From Acidimicrobiia bacterium (lineage in GTDB: Bacteria > Actinomycetota > Acidimicrobiia > Acidimicrobiales > Bin134): DNA of 64,000 bases. Positions 52,078 through 62,041 of the stretch are shown piece after piece. Numbering within the stretch: the stretch's first letter is position 1; each line of letters opens with the position of its first letter. Below the pieces are notes generated by a model. It made no database searches, had not been told where the DNA came from, and was given only the letters and a program-made list of their open reading frames with translations. The translations under genes were made by a program, and so were the position numbers. The stretch spans positions 1-64,000 of the forward strand of contig JAJECA010000020.1 of assembly GCA_022822265.1 (NCBI GenBank), read 5' to 3'.

Positions 52078-53324
52078 AACCCCTCTCCATCCTGGTGGTT
52101 TGCCCGCACTATGTGCCCGACACAGCCCCCACGGGGGAGGTGATGACCTCCATTTGCGAGCAGTGGACGGCCCGCGGCCACCGGGTGGAGATCATCACCA
52201 GCCTGCCGTGGTATCGGGACCACGCAGTGTCCGAGGGTTGGAAGGGGCGGCTGGTGCGGACCCAAAAGGAGCCGTGGGGGCGGATCCGGCGCTGGCACCC
52301 GTTTCCCTCCAACAAGGGTCGGCTGGTGGCCAGGGCGGCCGGATTTGCCGGGTTCACCGCGCTGGCCGGCATCGATGCCTTGTTCGCGGCGGGCCGCTGC
52401 GATGTGGTGTTCGCCATGTCGCCGCCCATCACCCTGGGCGCCGCAGGGTGGGCGGCTGCCTGGCGGGGGCGGGCGCCGCTGGTCTTCAACGTGCAGGATG
52501 TGTTTCCCGACGCGGCGGTGGAGACGGGAGTGGTGCGCAGCGCCCGGGTGGCGGCCGCGGCCTCCCGACTGGAGCGCTGGCTATATCGGCGGGCCGCGAG
52601 GGTCACCGTTCTGTCGGAGGGTATGGCCGAGAACGTGAGGGCCAAGCTTGGCTCCGGTGCTGACGGGGACAGGGTGGTGGTCATCCCCAACACGGCCGAC
52701 GCGGGCCGCATACATCCGGCGGATCGCCTCAATTCGTATCGGACCGATCTCGGGCTGGATAGCACCGACTGCACCGTGGTGATGTACGCCGGCAACCTGG
52801 GGCACTCCCAGCCTCTTGAGCTGGTGTTGGCTGCGGCCCAGCGGTTTGCCGACCAGGGTCGGGCTGACGTGCAGTTCGTGGTAAACGGGGACGGCGTGGC
52901 CCGCTCCACGGTGGCGGCCGCCGCTGAGCGGCTGGAGAACCTGCACTTGGTGGGCTGGCAGCCTCCTGACCGCCTCGGTGAGGTGTTGGCCGCCGCCGAT
53001 CTGCACGTGGTTCTCTTGCGGAAGGGACTCGGCACCACCAGCGTGCCCTCCAAGGTGTACTCGGTGCTGGCCGCGGGCCGCCCCGTGCTGGCCAGCGTCG
53101 ACCGGGGGAGCGAGGTTGAGCAGTTGCTGGCCGACTCCGGTGCGGGCCGGACGGTGGATCCCGACGACCCCGACGCCTTCTGCGCCGCGCTGGCCGAAAT
53201 GGTCGCGAATCGCGATGGCCTGGTGGAGATGGGCCAGCGGGGAAGAGCATTTGCCGAACAAGCCGGGGGGCCAAAAGAGATCGCCGACCGATACCTGGAG
53301 CTGTTCAACAAGCTGGTGGAGTAG
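52074..53324 (+). CDS. GT4-family glycosyltransferase 3 of three (WbuB/WcaI-like)
   Basis: The 416-residue protein begins at GTG 52074 (GTGA overlap) with KPLSILVVCPHYVPDTAPTGE and has FNVQDVFPDAAVE and SVPSKVYSVLAAGRPVLA near residue 325. These features resemble WbuB/WcaI-type transferases of exopolysaccharide pathways, which often use fucosamine or fucose donors. Use of GDP-L-fucose from the neighbouring fcl gene is therefore plausible but not shown. It ends 62 bases before the His-rich membrane protein gene. Confidence 0.88.
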   Translation: MKPLSILVVCPHYVPDTAPTGEVMTSICEQWTARGHRVEIITSLPWYRDHAVSEGWKGRLVRTQKEPWGRIRRWHPFPSNKGRLVARAAGFAGFTALAGIDALFAAGRCDVVFAMSPPITLGAAGWAAAWRGRAPLVFNVQDVFPDAAVETGVVRSARVAAAASRLERWLYRRAARVTVLSEGMAENVRAKLGSGADGDRVVVIPNTADAGRIHPADRLNSYRTDLGLDSTDCTVVMYAGNLGHSQPLELVLAAAQRFADQGRADVQFVVNGDGVARSTVAAAAERLENLHLVGWQPPDRLGEVLAAADLHVVLLRKGLGTTSVPSKVYSVLAAGRPVLASVDRGSEVEQLLADSGAGRTVDPDDPDAFCAALAEMVANRDGLVEMGQRGRAFAEQAGGPKEIADRYLELFNKLVE

Positions 53325-53386
53325 GAGCGGTGGGCCTCCGGCTACAGGTGTGGGTTGGGGGTTCGGGCCGGGTAGCGTTGTGAACC

Positions 53387-54151
53387 GTGGCAAGAGCCTC
53401 TGGGTCTAGAAAGGTGGCGCGGGCCGCGTCGATGGGCGGGTTGGGACAGCAGCGCCGGATCATCGGCTTTCCCGCCGTGGTGGTGCTCATCATCCTGGTC
53501 GGCATCGCGGTGGTGGCCATAGCCCGCACCCAGCGCGAGGCCGAGTCTCGACCCGGCCTCAGCGACCACTGGCACTCGGCCTATACCGTGTGGGACTGCA
53601 CCGACGGTGACGGCGGGGCGCATCAGCCCATCTTTGAGGGCCGTAGGAACAGCCAGGGCTATCCCTACGACCCCGAGGGCATCCACTCCCACTCCGACGG
53701 GCTGATCCACATCCACCCGTTCACCGCCAATGCCGCCGGTGAGGACGCCGTCATGGCCAAGTTTTTCGAGTCGATGTTCGTGACCATGGATCAGAACGGG
53801 ATCACCGCGGCCGAGTTCGGGGTGATCAGCGCGGTGGACGCGGTGTGCGACGGCCAGCCCGCGGTGATGCAGATTGTGCGCTGGTCCAGCGCCCTTACCG
53901 CGGTGGAAGCGGAACCCGATGAGCGCATCTACGAGGACTTCGGCGATGTCCGCTTCAAAAAGGACGGCGAGGCCTTCACTATCGCCTTGGCGCCCCGCGA
54001 TGCCGTGGTGCCGCTTCCCCCAACGGTCAACGATCTTCTCGCGGTGTCGCCATCGCTGGTGGCCGACCTCTCCCAGCCCGAAGGGCCGGTTGAGTTCGAC
54101 GAAAACCTCGATGAGGACGTTCCGGGCGTCAGGGTGGAAGACAACGGCTGA
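53387..54151 (+). CDS. His-rich membrane-anchored protein of unknown function
   Basis: The 254-residue protein has a basic N-terminus and one membrane helix (about 26-46), so the rest is probably outside the membrane. The outer part carries a dense His set: DHWHSAY (about 60-66), GAHQP near 78, and GIHSHSDGLIHIHPF near 98-112, with VWDCTDGDGG between. The spacing suggests a metal site built from five or more His. I know similar proteins from actinobacterial genomes but no function. GTG 53387 follows TAGCGT (53373-53378) by 8 bases. The nucleotidyltransferase gene starts 18 bases after its stop, so they may be co-transcribed. Confidence 0.7.
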   Translation: MARASGSRKVARAASMGGLGQQRRIIGFPAVVVLIILVGIAVVAIARTQREAESRPGLSDHWHSAYTVWDCTDGDGGAHQPIFEGRRNSQGYPYDPEGIHSHSDGLIHIHPFTANAAGEDAVMAKFFESMFVTMDQNGITAAEFGVISAVDAVCDGQPAVMQIVRWSSALTAVEAEPDERIYEDFGDVRFKKDGEAFTIALAPRDAVVPLPPTVNDLLAVSPSLVADLSQPEGPVEFDENLDEDVPGVRVEDNG

Positions 54152-54169
54152 GCCGGGGGGACCACTTAT

Positions 54170-55063
54170 ATGGACGCGGTTGTTCTGGTCGGCGGATTCG
54201 GCACCAGACTTCGGCCCCTGACCCTGACCCGCCCCAAGCAGATGTTGCCGGTAGTTGACCGGCCCATGATCGAGCATGTGGTGGGGCGCCTCGGCGAGCA
54301 GGGGATCACCCGAGCGGTTCTGTCTTTGGGATACCGGCCGGATGCTTTCGAGGCTGCCTACCCTGAGCGCTACTGCGCCGGCGTTGAGCTGTTCTACGCG
54401 GTGGAACCCGAGCCGCTGGACACCGCGGGGGCCATCGCTTTCGCGGCCCGAATGGCCGATGTGCAGGACACATTCGTTGCCGTCAACGGCGATGTGATGA
54501 GCGACTTTCCGCTGGTCGATCTGCTCGACGCCCATCGCGTCAGAGGCGCGGCGGCCACCATCGCCCTGACCCCGGTGGACGACCCTTCCCGCTACGGGGT
54601 GGTGGTGTGCGACCCCGAAGGTCGGGTACAAGCCTTCGTCGAGAAGCCGCCTGCCGATGAGGCGCCCAGCCAGTGGATAAACGCCGGAATCTACGTACTC
54701 GATCCCTCGGTGCTCGACTTGATCCCCGAAGACCGCCCTGTGTCAATCGAGAGGGAGACCTTTCCCGCTCTCGTGCAAGAGGGTTCGCTTTATGCGGTGG
54801 CCCGTGACGGATTCTGGATAGACGCGGGCACTCCTGCCGCATATCTGGAGGTCCAGATGGCCCTCGCGGGCGGCACCCACATCCACTCCACTGCCGAGAT
54901 CGCACCCACCGCCCAAATAACCAACTCAGTGATAATGGAACACGCGGTGGTTGCCGCCGATGCCCGAGTGGCCGACTCCGTGTTGCTTCCCTACAGCTCT
55001 GTCCAGGCGAATTCTGAGATCACTGGGGCCATCATCACCCCAGACCACCACATCACCACTTAG
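54170..55063 (+). CDS. manC: Sugar-1-phosphate nucleotidyltransferase (mannose-1-phosphate guanylyltransferase-like)
   Basis: The 297-residue protein begins MDAVVLVGGFGTRLRPLT, with RPKQMLPVVDRP, VNGDVMSD (the metal-binding Asp) and FWIDAGTPAAYL, followed by hexapeptide-type repeats (ITNSVIMEHAVVAADARV). In actinobacteria, genes like this next to cofD/cofE are taken as GDP-mannose-forming, and gmd and rmd/fcl in the window need GDP-mannose, so GTP:mannose-1-phosphate specificity is likely. A glucose-1-phosphate thymidylyltransferase cannot be excluded from sequence. It converges on cofE. Confidence 0.8.
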   Translation: MDAVVLVGGFGTRLRPLTLTRPKQMLPVVDRPMIEHVVGRLGEQGITRAVLSLGYRPDAFEAAYPERYCAGVELFYAVEPEPLDTAGAIAFAARMADVQDTFVAVNGDVMSDFPLVDLLDAHRVRGAAATIALTPVDDPSRYGVVVCDPEGRVQAFVEKPPADEAPSQWINAGIYVLDPSVLDLIPEDRPVSIERETFPALVQEGSLYAVARDGFWIDAGTPAAYLEVQMALAGGTHIHSTAEIAPTAQITNSVIMEHAVVAADARVADSVLLPYSSVQANSEITGAIITPDHHITT

Positions 55064-55121
55064 CGGAATAGCGGAACAGATCTTCACCGAATAGCGGATT
55101 AGCGGAATAGGTCCTCGCCCG
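55061..55121. repeat. Tandem duplicate of the cofE 3-prime end
   Basis: The stretch starting at 55061 and that starting at 55092 align over about 29 bases with few differences (TAGCGGAATAGCGGAACAG against TAGCGGATTAGCGGAATAG). The second copy holds the end of cofE (GEDLFR then stop, minus strand). The first reads GEDLFRYSA on the minus strand in the same sense but lies beyond the stop, so it is a decayed extra copy of the gene end. Confidence 0.75.
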
Positions 55122-55806
55122 GGGGTCGGATGATGTCCGCTTGGATGCTGCCGGGGCCGAGCCAGGCCGGATCGACGCCCCGGATGACGGCGACTGGGAC
55201 GCCTTCGGCCTTGCCCATCACCATCTCAGCGGCGGCGGCCAGCTCATCGACGATGGCCACCTCGGTCACCTGGAGCTCCCGGCCGGTGGCGTCGGGGGTG
55301 CCCCGCAGGTCGAGTATGGGGCGGACCCCGGCCACGCCGATGGCCACGTCGGCCACCCCGCGCCGCCAAGGCCTCCCGAAGGTGTCGGAGACAACCACCC
55401 CTACCTCCACGCCGGTGCGGGCCCTGATCCCTTCGCGGATGCGCCGAGCCGAGCGGTCGGGGTCGTCGGGCAGGAGTGCAACCTCGTCGGGGGCCGTGTT
55501 CGAGCGGTCTACCCCGGCATTGGCGCACACGAAACCATGCTTGGTCTCACTGATGATGAGATCGCCGCGCCGTCGCAGCACCCGTACCGACTCCTGCTCC
55601 ACCACCGGCTTGTGGGACAGGGGGTCATCGGGGTCAACGGTGACCATGGCGTTCTCGGCTTTGGAGACGATCTTTTGGGTGACCACCACCACGTCGCCGT
55701 CGGCCAAGTCGGCTGCCTCGGCGATCAACCCGGCCAAGTCTTCTCCCGCCTCGATCTCCGGCAATCCCTCTACCCCGAATATCTCGAGCCTCATGGGCCT
55801 AGCCAT
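55099..55806 (-). CDS. cofE: Coenzyme F420-0:L-glutamate ligase
   Basis: The 235-residue protein has VVVTQKIVSKAEN near residue 40, the ETKHGFVCANAGVD segment near 87 and DTFGRPWRRGVADVAIG near 142, as in CofE. It adds glutamates to F420-0 with GTP. Actinobacterial FbiB usually carries an extra C-terminal nitroreductase-like domain; here only the ligase domain is present, as in archaeal CofE. The ATG at 55806 lies in the end of cofD (8-base overlap); an ATG at 55794 is an alternative. Its 3-prime end is duplicated just outside the gene. Confidence 0.92.
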   Translation of the reverse strand: MARPMRLEIFGVEGLPEIEAGEDLAGLIAEAADLADGDVVVVTQKIVSKAENAMVTVDPDDPLSHKPVVEQESVRVLRRRGDLIISETKHGFVCANAGVDRSNTAPDEVALLPDDPDRSARRIREGIRARTGVEVGVVVSDTFGRPWRRGVADVAIGVAGVRPILDLRGTPDATGRELQVTEVAIVDELAAAAEMVMGKAEGVPVAVIRGVDPAWLGPGSIQADIIRPPGEDLFR

Positions 55807-56737
55807 CGGCGCACTTCAAGACAATGCGGGCCAAATCTGCGGCCGACTCGACTCCATGCATCACGGTCGGGGCCACCACGCAGGACACCCCGACGGATTC
55901 CACATCGTCGGCCAGGTGGGCGTCGACCTCGTCGATCACCAAAGTGGCGGCTACATCCCGGTATAGCCGGGCCACCCCCACCACCGAGCACTCATGGCCA
56001 AGCTCCCGCATGAGCCGGTCGGCCGGGCCCTTGAGGGCAGCGCCGCCCACGATGGGCGAAACCGCCACCACTGAGTCCCGACGGGCGGCCATCGCCGGGC
56101 GCACGCCGGGCACTTCCAGCACCGGCCCGATGGAGACGATGGGATTGGAGGGGGCGATGACGATGGTTCGGGCGGCGGCCAGACTCTTGATGAGTCCCGG
56201 CGTGGGATGGGCGGTCTGCGAACCAGCCACCCTCACGGCGGTGACCGCAACATTGTGGCGGCGGAGCACGAAATAGTCCTGGAAACCGATCTCGCCCTCA
56301 TCAGCAGTTGTGACCCGCGTTTCGATCCGGTCGTTGGTGACCGGGACAATGGCCAGCTCCAAGCCCCAGGCCGCGGCGATCTCCGCGGTGACCGCGGCCA
56401 GATCGGCCCCTTGCCCCAGCCGGTGGGTCCGGTACAAGTGGGTGGCCAGGTCGCGGTCGCCCAACCGGAACCAGGTGATTCCGCCGTAGCGGTCCAGGGC
56501 GTCCATGGCCTGCCAGGTTTCGCCGGCCAGGCCCCAACCGGTGTCGGGGTTGACCGCACCGGCCAGCGTGTAGACCACGGTGTCCAAGTCGGGGCTCACA
56601 TGCAGGCCGTGCAGCACGGTGTCGTCGGCGGTGTTCACCACGGCGAGCAGGTCGCCGGGGGGATGGACCCGGACCAGACCGGCGAGCAGTTTGGCTGCTC
56701 CCACCCCTCCGGCCAGCGTGACCACGCTTTGGGTCAA
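55799..56737 (-). CDS. cofD: Phosphoenolpyruvyl/2-phospho-L-lactate transferase of F420 synthesis
   Basis: The 312-residue protein begins MTQSVVTLAGGVGAAKLLAG and has AVVNTADDTVLHGLHVSPDLDTV, FRLGDRDLATHLYRT and APSNPIVSIGPVL, which are the landmarks of CofD (FbiA). It links the lactyl or enolpyruvyl phosphate unit to the deazaflavin Fo. The start is TTG 56737, with GGGGAGGT 3-10 bases upstream. It precedes cofE with overlap and follows gmd by 34 bases. Presence of CofD/CofE shows that the organism makes F420, in line with an actinobacterium. Confidence 0.94.
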   Translation of the reverse strand: MTQSVVTLAGGVGAAKLLAGLVRVHPPGDLLAVVNTADDTVLHGLHVSPDLDTVVYTLAGAVNPDTGWGLAGETWQAMDALDRYGGITWFRLGDRDLATHLYRTHRLGQGADLAAVTAEIAAAWGLELAIVPVTNDRIETRVTTADEGEIGFQDYFVLRRHNVAVTAVRVAGSQTAHPTPGLIKSLAAARTIVIAPSNPIVSIGPVLEVPGVRPAMAARRDSVVAVSPIVGGAALKGPADRLMRELGHECSVVGVARLYRDVAATLVIDEVDAHLADDVESVGVSCVVAPTVMHGVESAADLARIVLKCADG

Positions 56738-56771
56738 AAGACCTCCCCAAGAAGGTCGGGAGGGGGACCAG

Positions 56772-58741
<1,970 letters not shown>

Positions 58742-58850
58742 CGCAACGAGTGTGCCACTTCTCACGGGCATTTGCTGTGCCCGGTGGCGAGTCGCCCAGA
58801 GCCAGGTGCCATGCCTCTTTTGTTGCAGAGCGGGCCGGTACGGTGTTGAG

Positions 58851-59192
58851 GTGGGCGATCCGCAGCCAGATGAGGAGCCAGCGCCGGAGGAAGACCCGCT
58901 GGTTGAGTGCATTCGCAACGGCATCTACACCGCGGTGGGACTCGGTCTGCTGGTTGTAAATCGCGTTCAGGCCGCCCGAATGGATTTAGTCGAACAGCTG
59001 CCCGAGGAGTTGCGAGACGCCTTCTCCGACCTGGCCGATCAAGTGCCTGAGGACGTGCGCAACGCGGTGGCTGATTTGGCCGGCCAGCTACCTGGGTCGG
59101 TGCTGACCGTGCTCTCAGACGCGGTTGAGCAGGCCCCGGCCCTCGCCGAGGCGCTGCGGGAATTCGTCAGCCGCAATTCCGACGAAACCTGA
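58851..59192 (+). CDS. Small acidic helical protein, unknown function
   Basis: The 113-residue protein starts at GTG 58851, 6 bases after TACGGT (58839-58844). It has an acidic first 15 residues, one hydrophobic segment (about 23-37, GIYTAVGLGLLVVNR) and three similar amphipathic helices with LPEELRDAFSDLADQ, VPEDVRNAVADLAGQ and a third variant, in a repeat of about 15 residues. The next gene starts at its stop (TGATG), so it is coupled to the giant glycosyltransferase. I do not recognise a family. A role as a membrane-bound accessory of that enzyme is suggested only by the overlap. Confidence 0.65.
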   Translation: MGDPQPDEEPAPEEDPLVECIRNGIYTAVGLGLLVVNRVQAARMDLVEQLPEELRDAFSDLADQVPEDVRNAVADLAGQLPGSVLTVLSDAVEQAPALAEALREFVSRNSDET

Positions 59193-62041
59193 TGGAGTCC
59201 AAGGCCGACCCCAGGATTCACGTGGTGATCGTGAGCCACGATCCCGGTCTGTGGTTCGACGAGATGCTGGAATCGATCGCCGCGCAAGACCATCCCCTCG
59301 TGGATGTGACAGTGTTCGACGCGGGCAGCGAGTCGGACTCCACCGCCCGGGTTCAGCGCTTCTTGCCCCAAGCTGAAGTCCACCGAGTTGACTCAAATCC
59401 CGGATACGGCCCAGCGGCCAACCGAGTGCTGATGAACTCCGACCCGGCGCCCGACTTCTACGTGTTCTGCCACGATGATGTGGCGTTGGCGCCAAACACC
59501 CTGCGATTGCTGGCCCATGAGGCGGTGCGGTCCAACGCGGGGATTGTCGGTCCAAAGTATGTGGACTGGGACGACCCCAGCCGCATTCTCCAAGTCGGCC
59601 TTTTGGTGGACAAGACCGGGGTCCCGATTCCCACGGTTGAGGACGGCGAACTCGATCAGGAACAACACGATGTTGTCCAAGAGATGTTTGCGGTGCCCGG
59701 AGGATGCGTGCTGGTGCGCGGCGACCTTTTTCGGGCAGTCGGCGGCTTCGACCCGGAGATGTCGTTCTGTTACGAGCATGTCGACTTGTGCTGGAGGGCT
59801 CGCACAGTGGGGGCGCGGGTCATGGTGGCCCCAACTGCTGTGGTCCGCCACCGTCAGCAGCTGGCCGATCGCATTTCCCGGACCCGAACCGAGGGGCTTT
59901 TTCGTCGCCATCGGATCCGCACCCTTCTGTCGGTATACGGGGCTTGGTACTCGGTCCGAGTGATTCCCCAGGCGATGGTGTTCTCTGCTGTCGAGCTGCT
60001 GGTCGCGCTGGCCACCGGGCATCTGAGTCAGGCCCGTCAGATCGGGGCATCTTGGGGATACAACCTGATTCGACCGGGTTCGATACGGCGAAAACGTCAG
60101 GCCGTCGGGCAATCCCGCCAGGTGGGGGATTCCCACATCCGCCTTTCACAGGCCCGGGGCTTTGCTCGGCTGGCCTCCTTCTTGGCGAGCCGGAGGAGCA
60201 ATGCGGGAGACGGGTCCTCGACGCGTAGCACCCTTTTGGCCCGATTGAGTCGATCGCGGGTCTCGGTGCTCGTGGGGATTGCCGTTTTGATCTTGGTGCT
60301 GCTCGGGGCTCGGGACTTGATCGCCGGGAGCATTCCCGCGGTAGGCGACATGGCCCGGCTGGGGTCGAGTTCCGATCTCTTGAACAGCTGGTGGAGCGAT
60401 TCGCGGCCCGCGGGGCTGGGCCAGGAGGGGTTCGCCCCCACCGGCTTTGGAGTGCTGACCCTGCTGAGCTGGGTCTTTTTGGGCCAGACCGATCTGCTCC
60501 GCACGGTTTTGATCGTCGGCATGGTTCCGCTGGGTGCGCTGGGGCTGTGGCGGCTCATGCGCCCGTTCGACTCCCTGTGGATCCAAGGCGTGGCGTTGGC
60601 GGTGTACGTGGCCAATCCGGTGCCCTACAACGCGCTGGCCAATGGGGTGTGGAGCGCCCTGCTCATGTATGGAGCGGCGCCCTGGCTCATGCGCACTGTG
60701 CTGGCCGGATCGGGCCTGGCCCCCTATGGGACGGTGGGGGGTAGCTCCGGGCCGGGCTTGCGCCCCCCGTCTTTCTTGCGGGAGGCCTTGGCGGTGGGAT
60801 TGCCGCTGGGCCTGGCCGGTGCATTGGCCCCGGAGGCCCTCATCGTCATGGGACTGTTGCTGGCCGGTCTGGTTCTGGGGTCGTTAATCGCCGGTACTGC
60901 TGAGGGAATGACCCGCATGTTGGCAGTGGCAGTGGCCGGAGCGGCGGTAGCCGCGGTTTTGAACCTGCCTTGGCTGGCCGACAGCCTGCCGACGTTGCTC
61001 GGTGATCGGCCGGGGGGAAACGGGGTGAACTCTTGGGCGGAGATCCTGCGGTTCGACACCGGGCCATTCGGCGACAATCGGCTTGGTTGGGCCCTGCCGG
61101 TGGCCGCCGTGCTTCCACTCGCATTGGCCCACGACTCCCGGCTGGCATGGGCGGTGCGGGGGTGGACTCTCTATCTGGGCAGCGCAGCAGTGGCCCTCGT
61201 GGCCGAGCAGGACTGGTCGCCGGTGCCCTTGCCCCGGCCTGAGGTGATACAGATCCCCGGCGCAGTGGGCCTGGCCATCGCGGTTGCCATGGGCGTGGCC
61301 GCCTTCTTGGTGGACGTCCGCCGACATCGTTTCGGGTGGCGCCAGGTAGTGCCCTTCACCGCCGTCGCTGCACTGGTGGCGGGAATGCTTCCGGCTCTGG
61401 CAGTCGTCTCGGGTGGCGACTGGAACGCAACCCGCGACGACTACTCCGATGTGGCTCCGTTCTCCGACGACGATGGGGCAGCGGGTCATCGGGTTCTCTG
61501 GCTCGGCCATCCCGACGTGCTGCCGCCGGCCAGTTGGAATCTGGACGGGCACCTGTCGTTTGCGGTCTCCGACAGCCGGGACTTCCCCTCGGTGGCCCAG
61601 CGCTGGGTCGGCGGACTGGACGACCGCAGCCGCCAAGTGGCCGATGCCGTGCTGGAAGCGCCGGACACGGGTACCAGCCGTCTGGGCGCCGAACTGTTCC
61701 AATGGGGAATCGGGACGATCCTGGTGGCGGAGCGCTTGGCCCCCCCGCCATACGGAGAGTTGTCACAGCCTGCTCCCGAGTGGTTGTTCGACATGCTCGA
61801 CAGCCAACTCGATCTGGTGGCGGGCGGGCTCACCGCGGGCATCGACACGTATCACAACACAGCGGCCAGTCCCGAGGCTCTTCGAGCCGCTGTCGGTCCC
61901 TCTCCCGACGACGGGGCCTCGGCATTGACCCGGTTGCTGCTGGCGGTACAGATCGTGTTGTGGGTAGTTGCCCTTGTGGGGATAGCCCGCCTTAGCACGG
62001 GCGAAAGGGGTCGCCGACAGCCTGAACAGAGGGCTGCCTGA
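59192..62041 (+). CDS. Giant GT2 glycosyltransferase with C-terminal multi-pass membrane domain
   Basis: The 949-residue protein has a cytoplasmic GT2 domain (1-260) with HVVIVSHDPG, FCHDDVALAPN near residue 93 and SFCYEHVDLCWRAR near 190, then a basic linker. From about residue 355 there are about a dozen membrane segments with a large extracytoplasmic portion near 740-900. Actinobacteria commonly carry a large GT2 membrane protein of this kind next to cofD/cofE and a DUF5719 gene (recalled general pattern). It likely assembles or exports a cell-envelope glycan. Its ATG overlaps the preceding stop by 1 base and its stop overlaps the next ATG by 1 base. Confidence 0.85.
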   Translation: MESKADPRIHVVIVSHDPGLWFDEMLESIAAQDHPLVDVTVFDAGSESDSTARVQRFLPQAEVHRVDSNPGYGPAANRVLMNSDPAPDFYVFCHDDVALAPNTLRLLAHEAVRSNAGIVGPKYVDWDDPSRILQVGLLVDKTGVPIPTVEDGELDQEQHDVVQEMFAVPGGCVLVRGDLFRAVGGFDPEMSFCYEHVDLCWRARTVGARVMVAPTAVVRHRQQLADRISRTRTEGLFRRHRIRTLLSVYGAWYSVRVIPQAMVFSAVELLVALATGHLSQARQIGASWGYNLIRPGSIRRKRQAVGQSRQVGDSHIRLSQARGFARLASFLASRRSNAGDGSSTRSTLLARLSRSRVSVLVGIAVLILVLLGARDLIAGSIPAVGDMARLGSSSDLLNSWWSDSRPAGLGQEGFAPTGFGVLTLLSWVFLGQTDLLRTVLIVGMVPLGALGLWRLMRPFDSLWIQGVALAVYVANPVPYNALANGVWSALLMYGAAPWLMRTVLAGSGLAPYGTVGGSSGPGLRPPSFLREALAVGLPLGLAGALAPEALIVMGLLLAGLVLGSLIAGTAEGMTRMLAVAVAGAAVAAVLNLPWLADSLPTLLGDRPGGNGVNSWAEILRFDTGPFGDNRLGWALPVAAVLPLALAHDSRLAWAVRGWTLYLGSAAVALVAEQDWSPVPLPRPEVIQIPGAVGLAIAVAMGVAAFLVDVRRHRFGWRQVVPFTAVAALVAGMLPALAVVSGGDWNATRDDYSDVAPFSDDDGAAGHRVLWLGHPDVLPPASWNLDGHLSFAVSDSRDFPSVAQRWVGGLDDRSRQVADAVLEAPDTGTSRLGAELFQWGIGTILVAERLAPPPYGELSQPAPEWLFDMLDSQLDLVAGGLTAGIDTYHNTAASPEALRAAVGPSPDDGASALTRLLLAVQIVLWVVALVGIARLSTGERGRRQPEQRAA

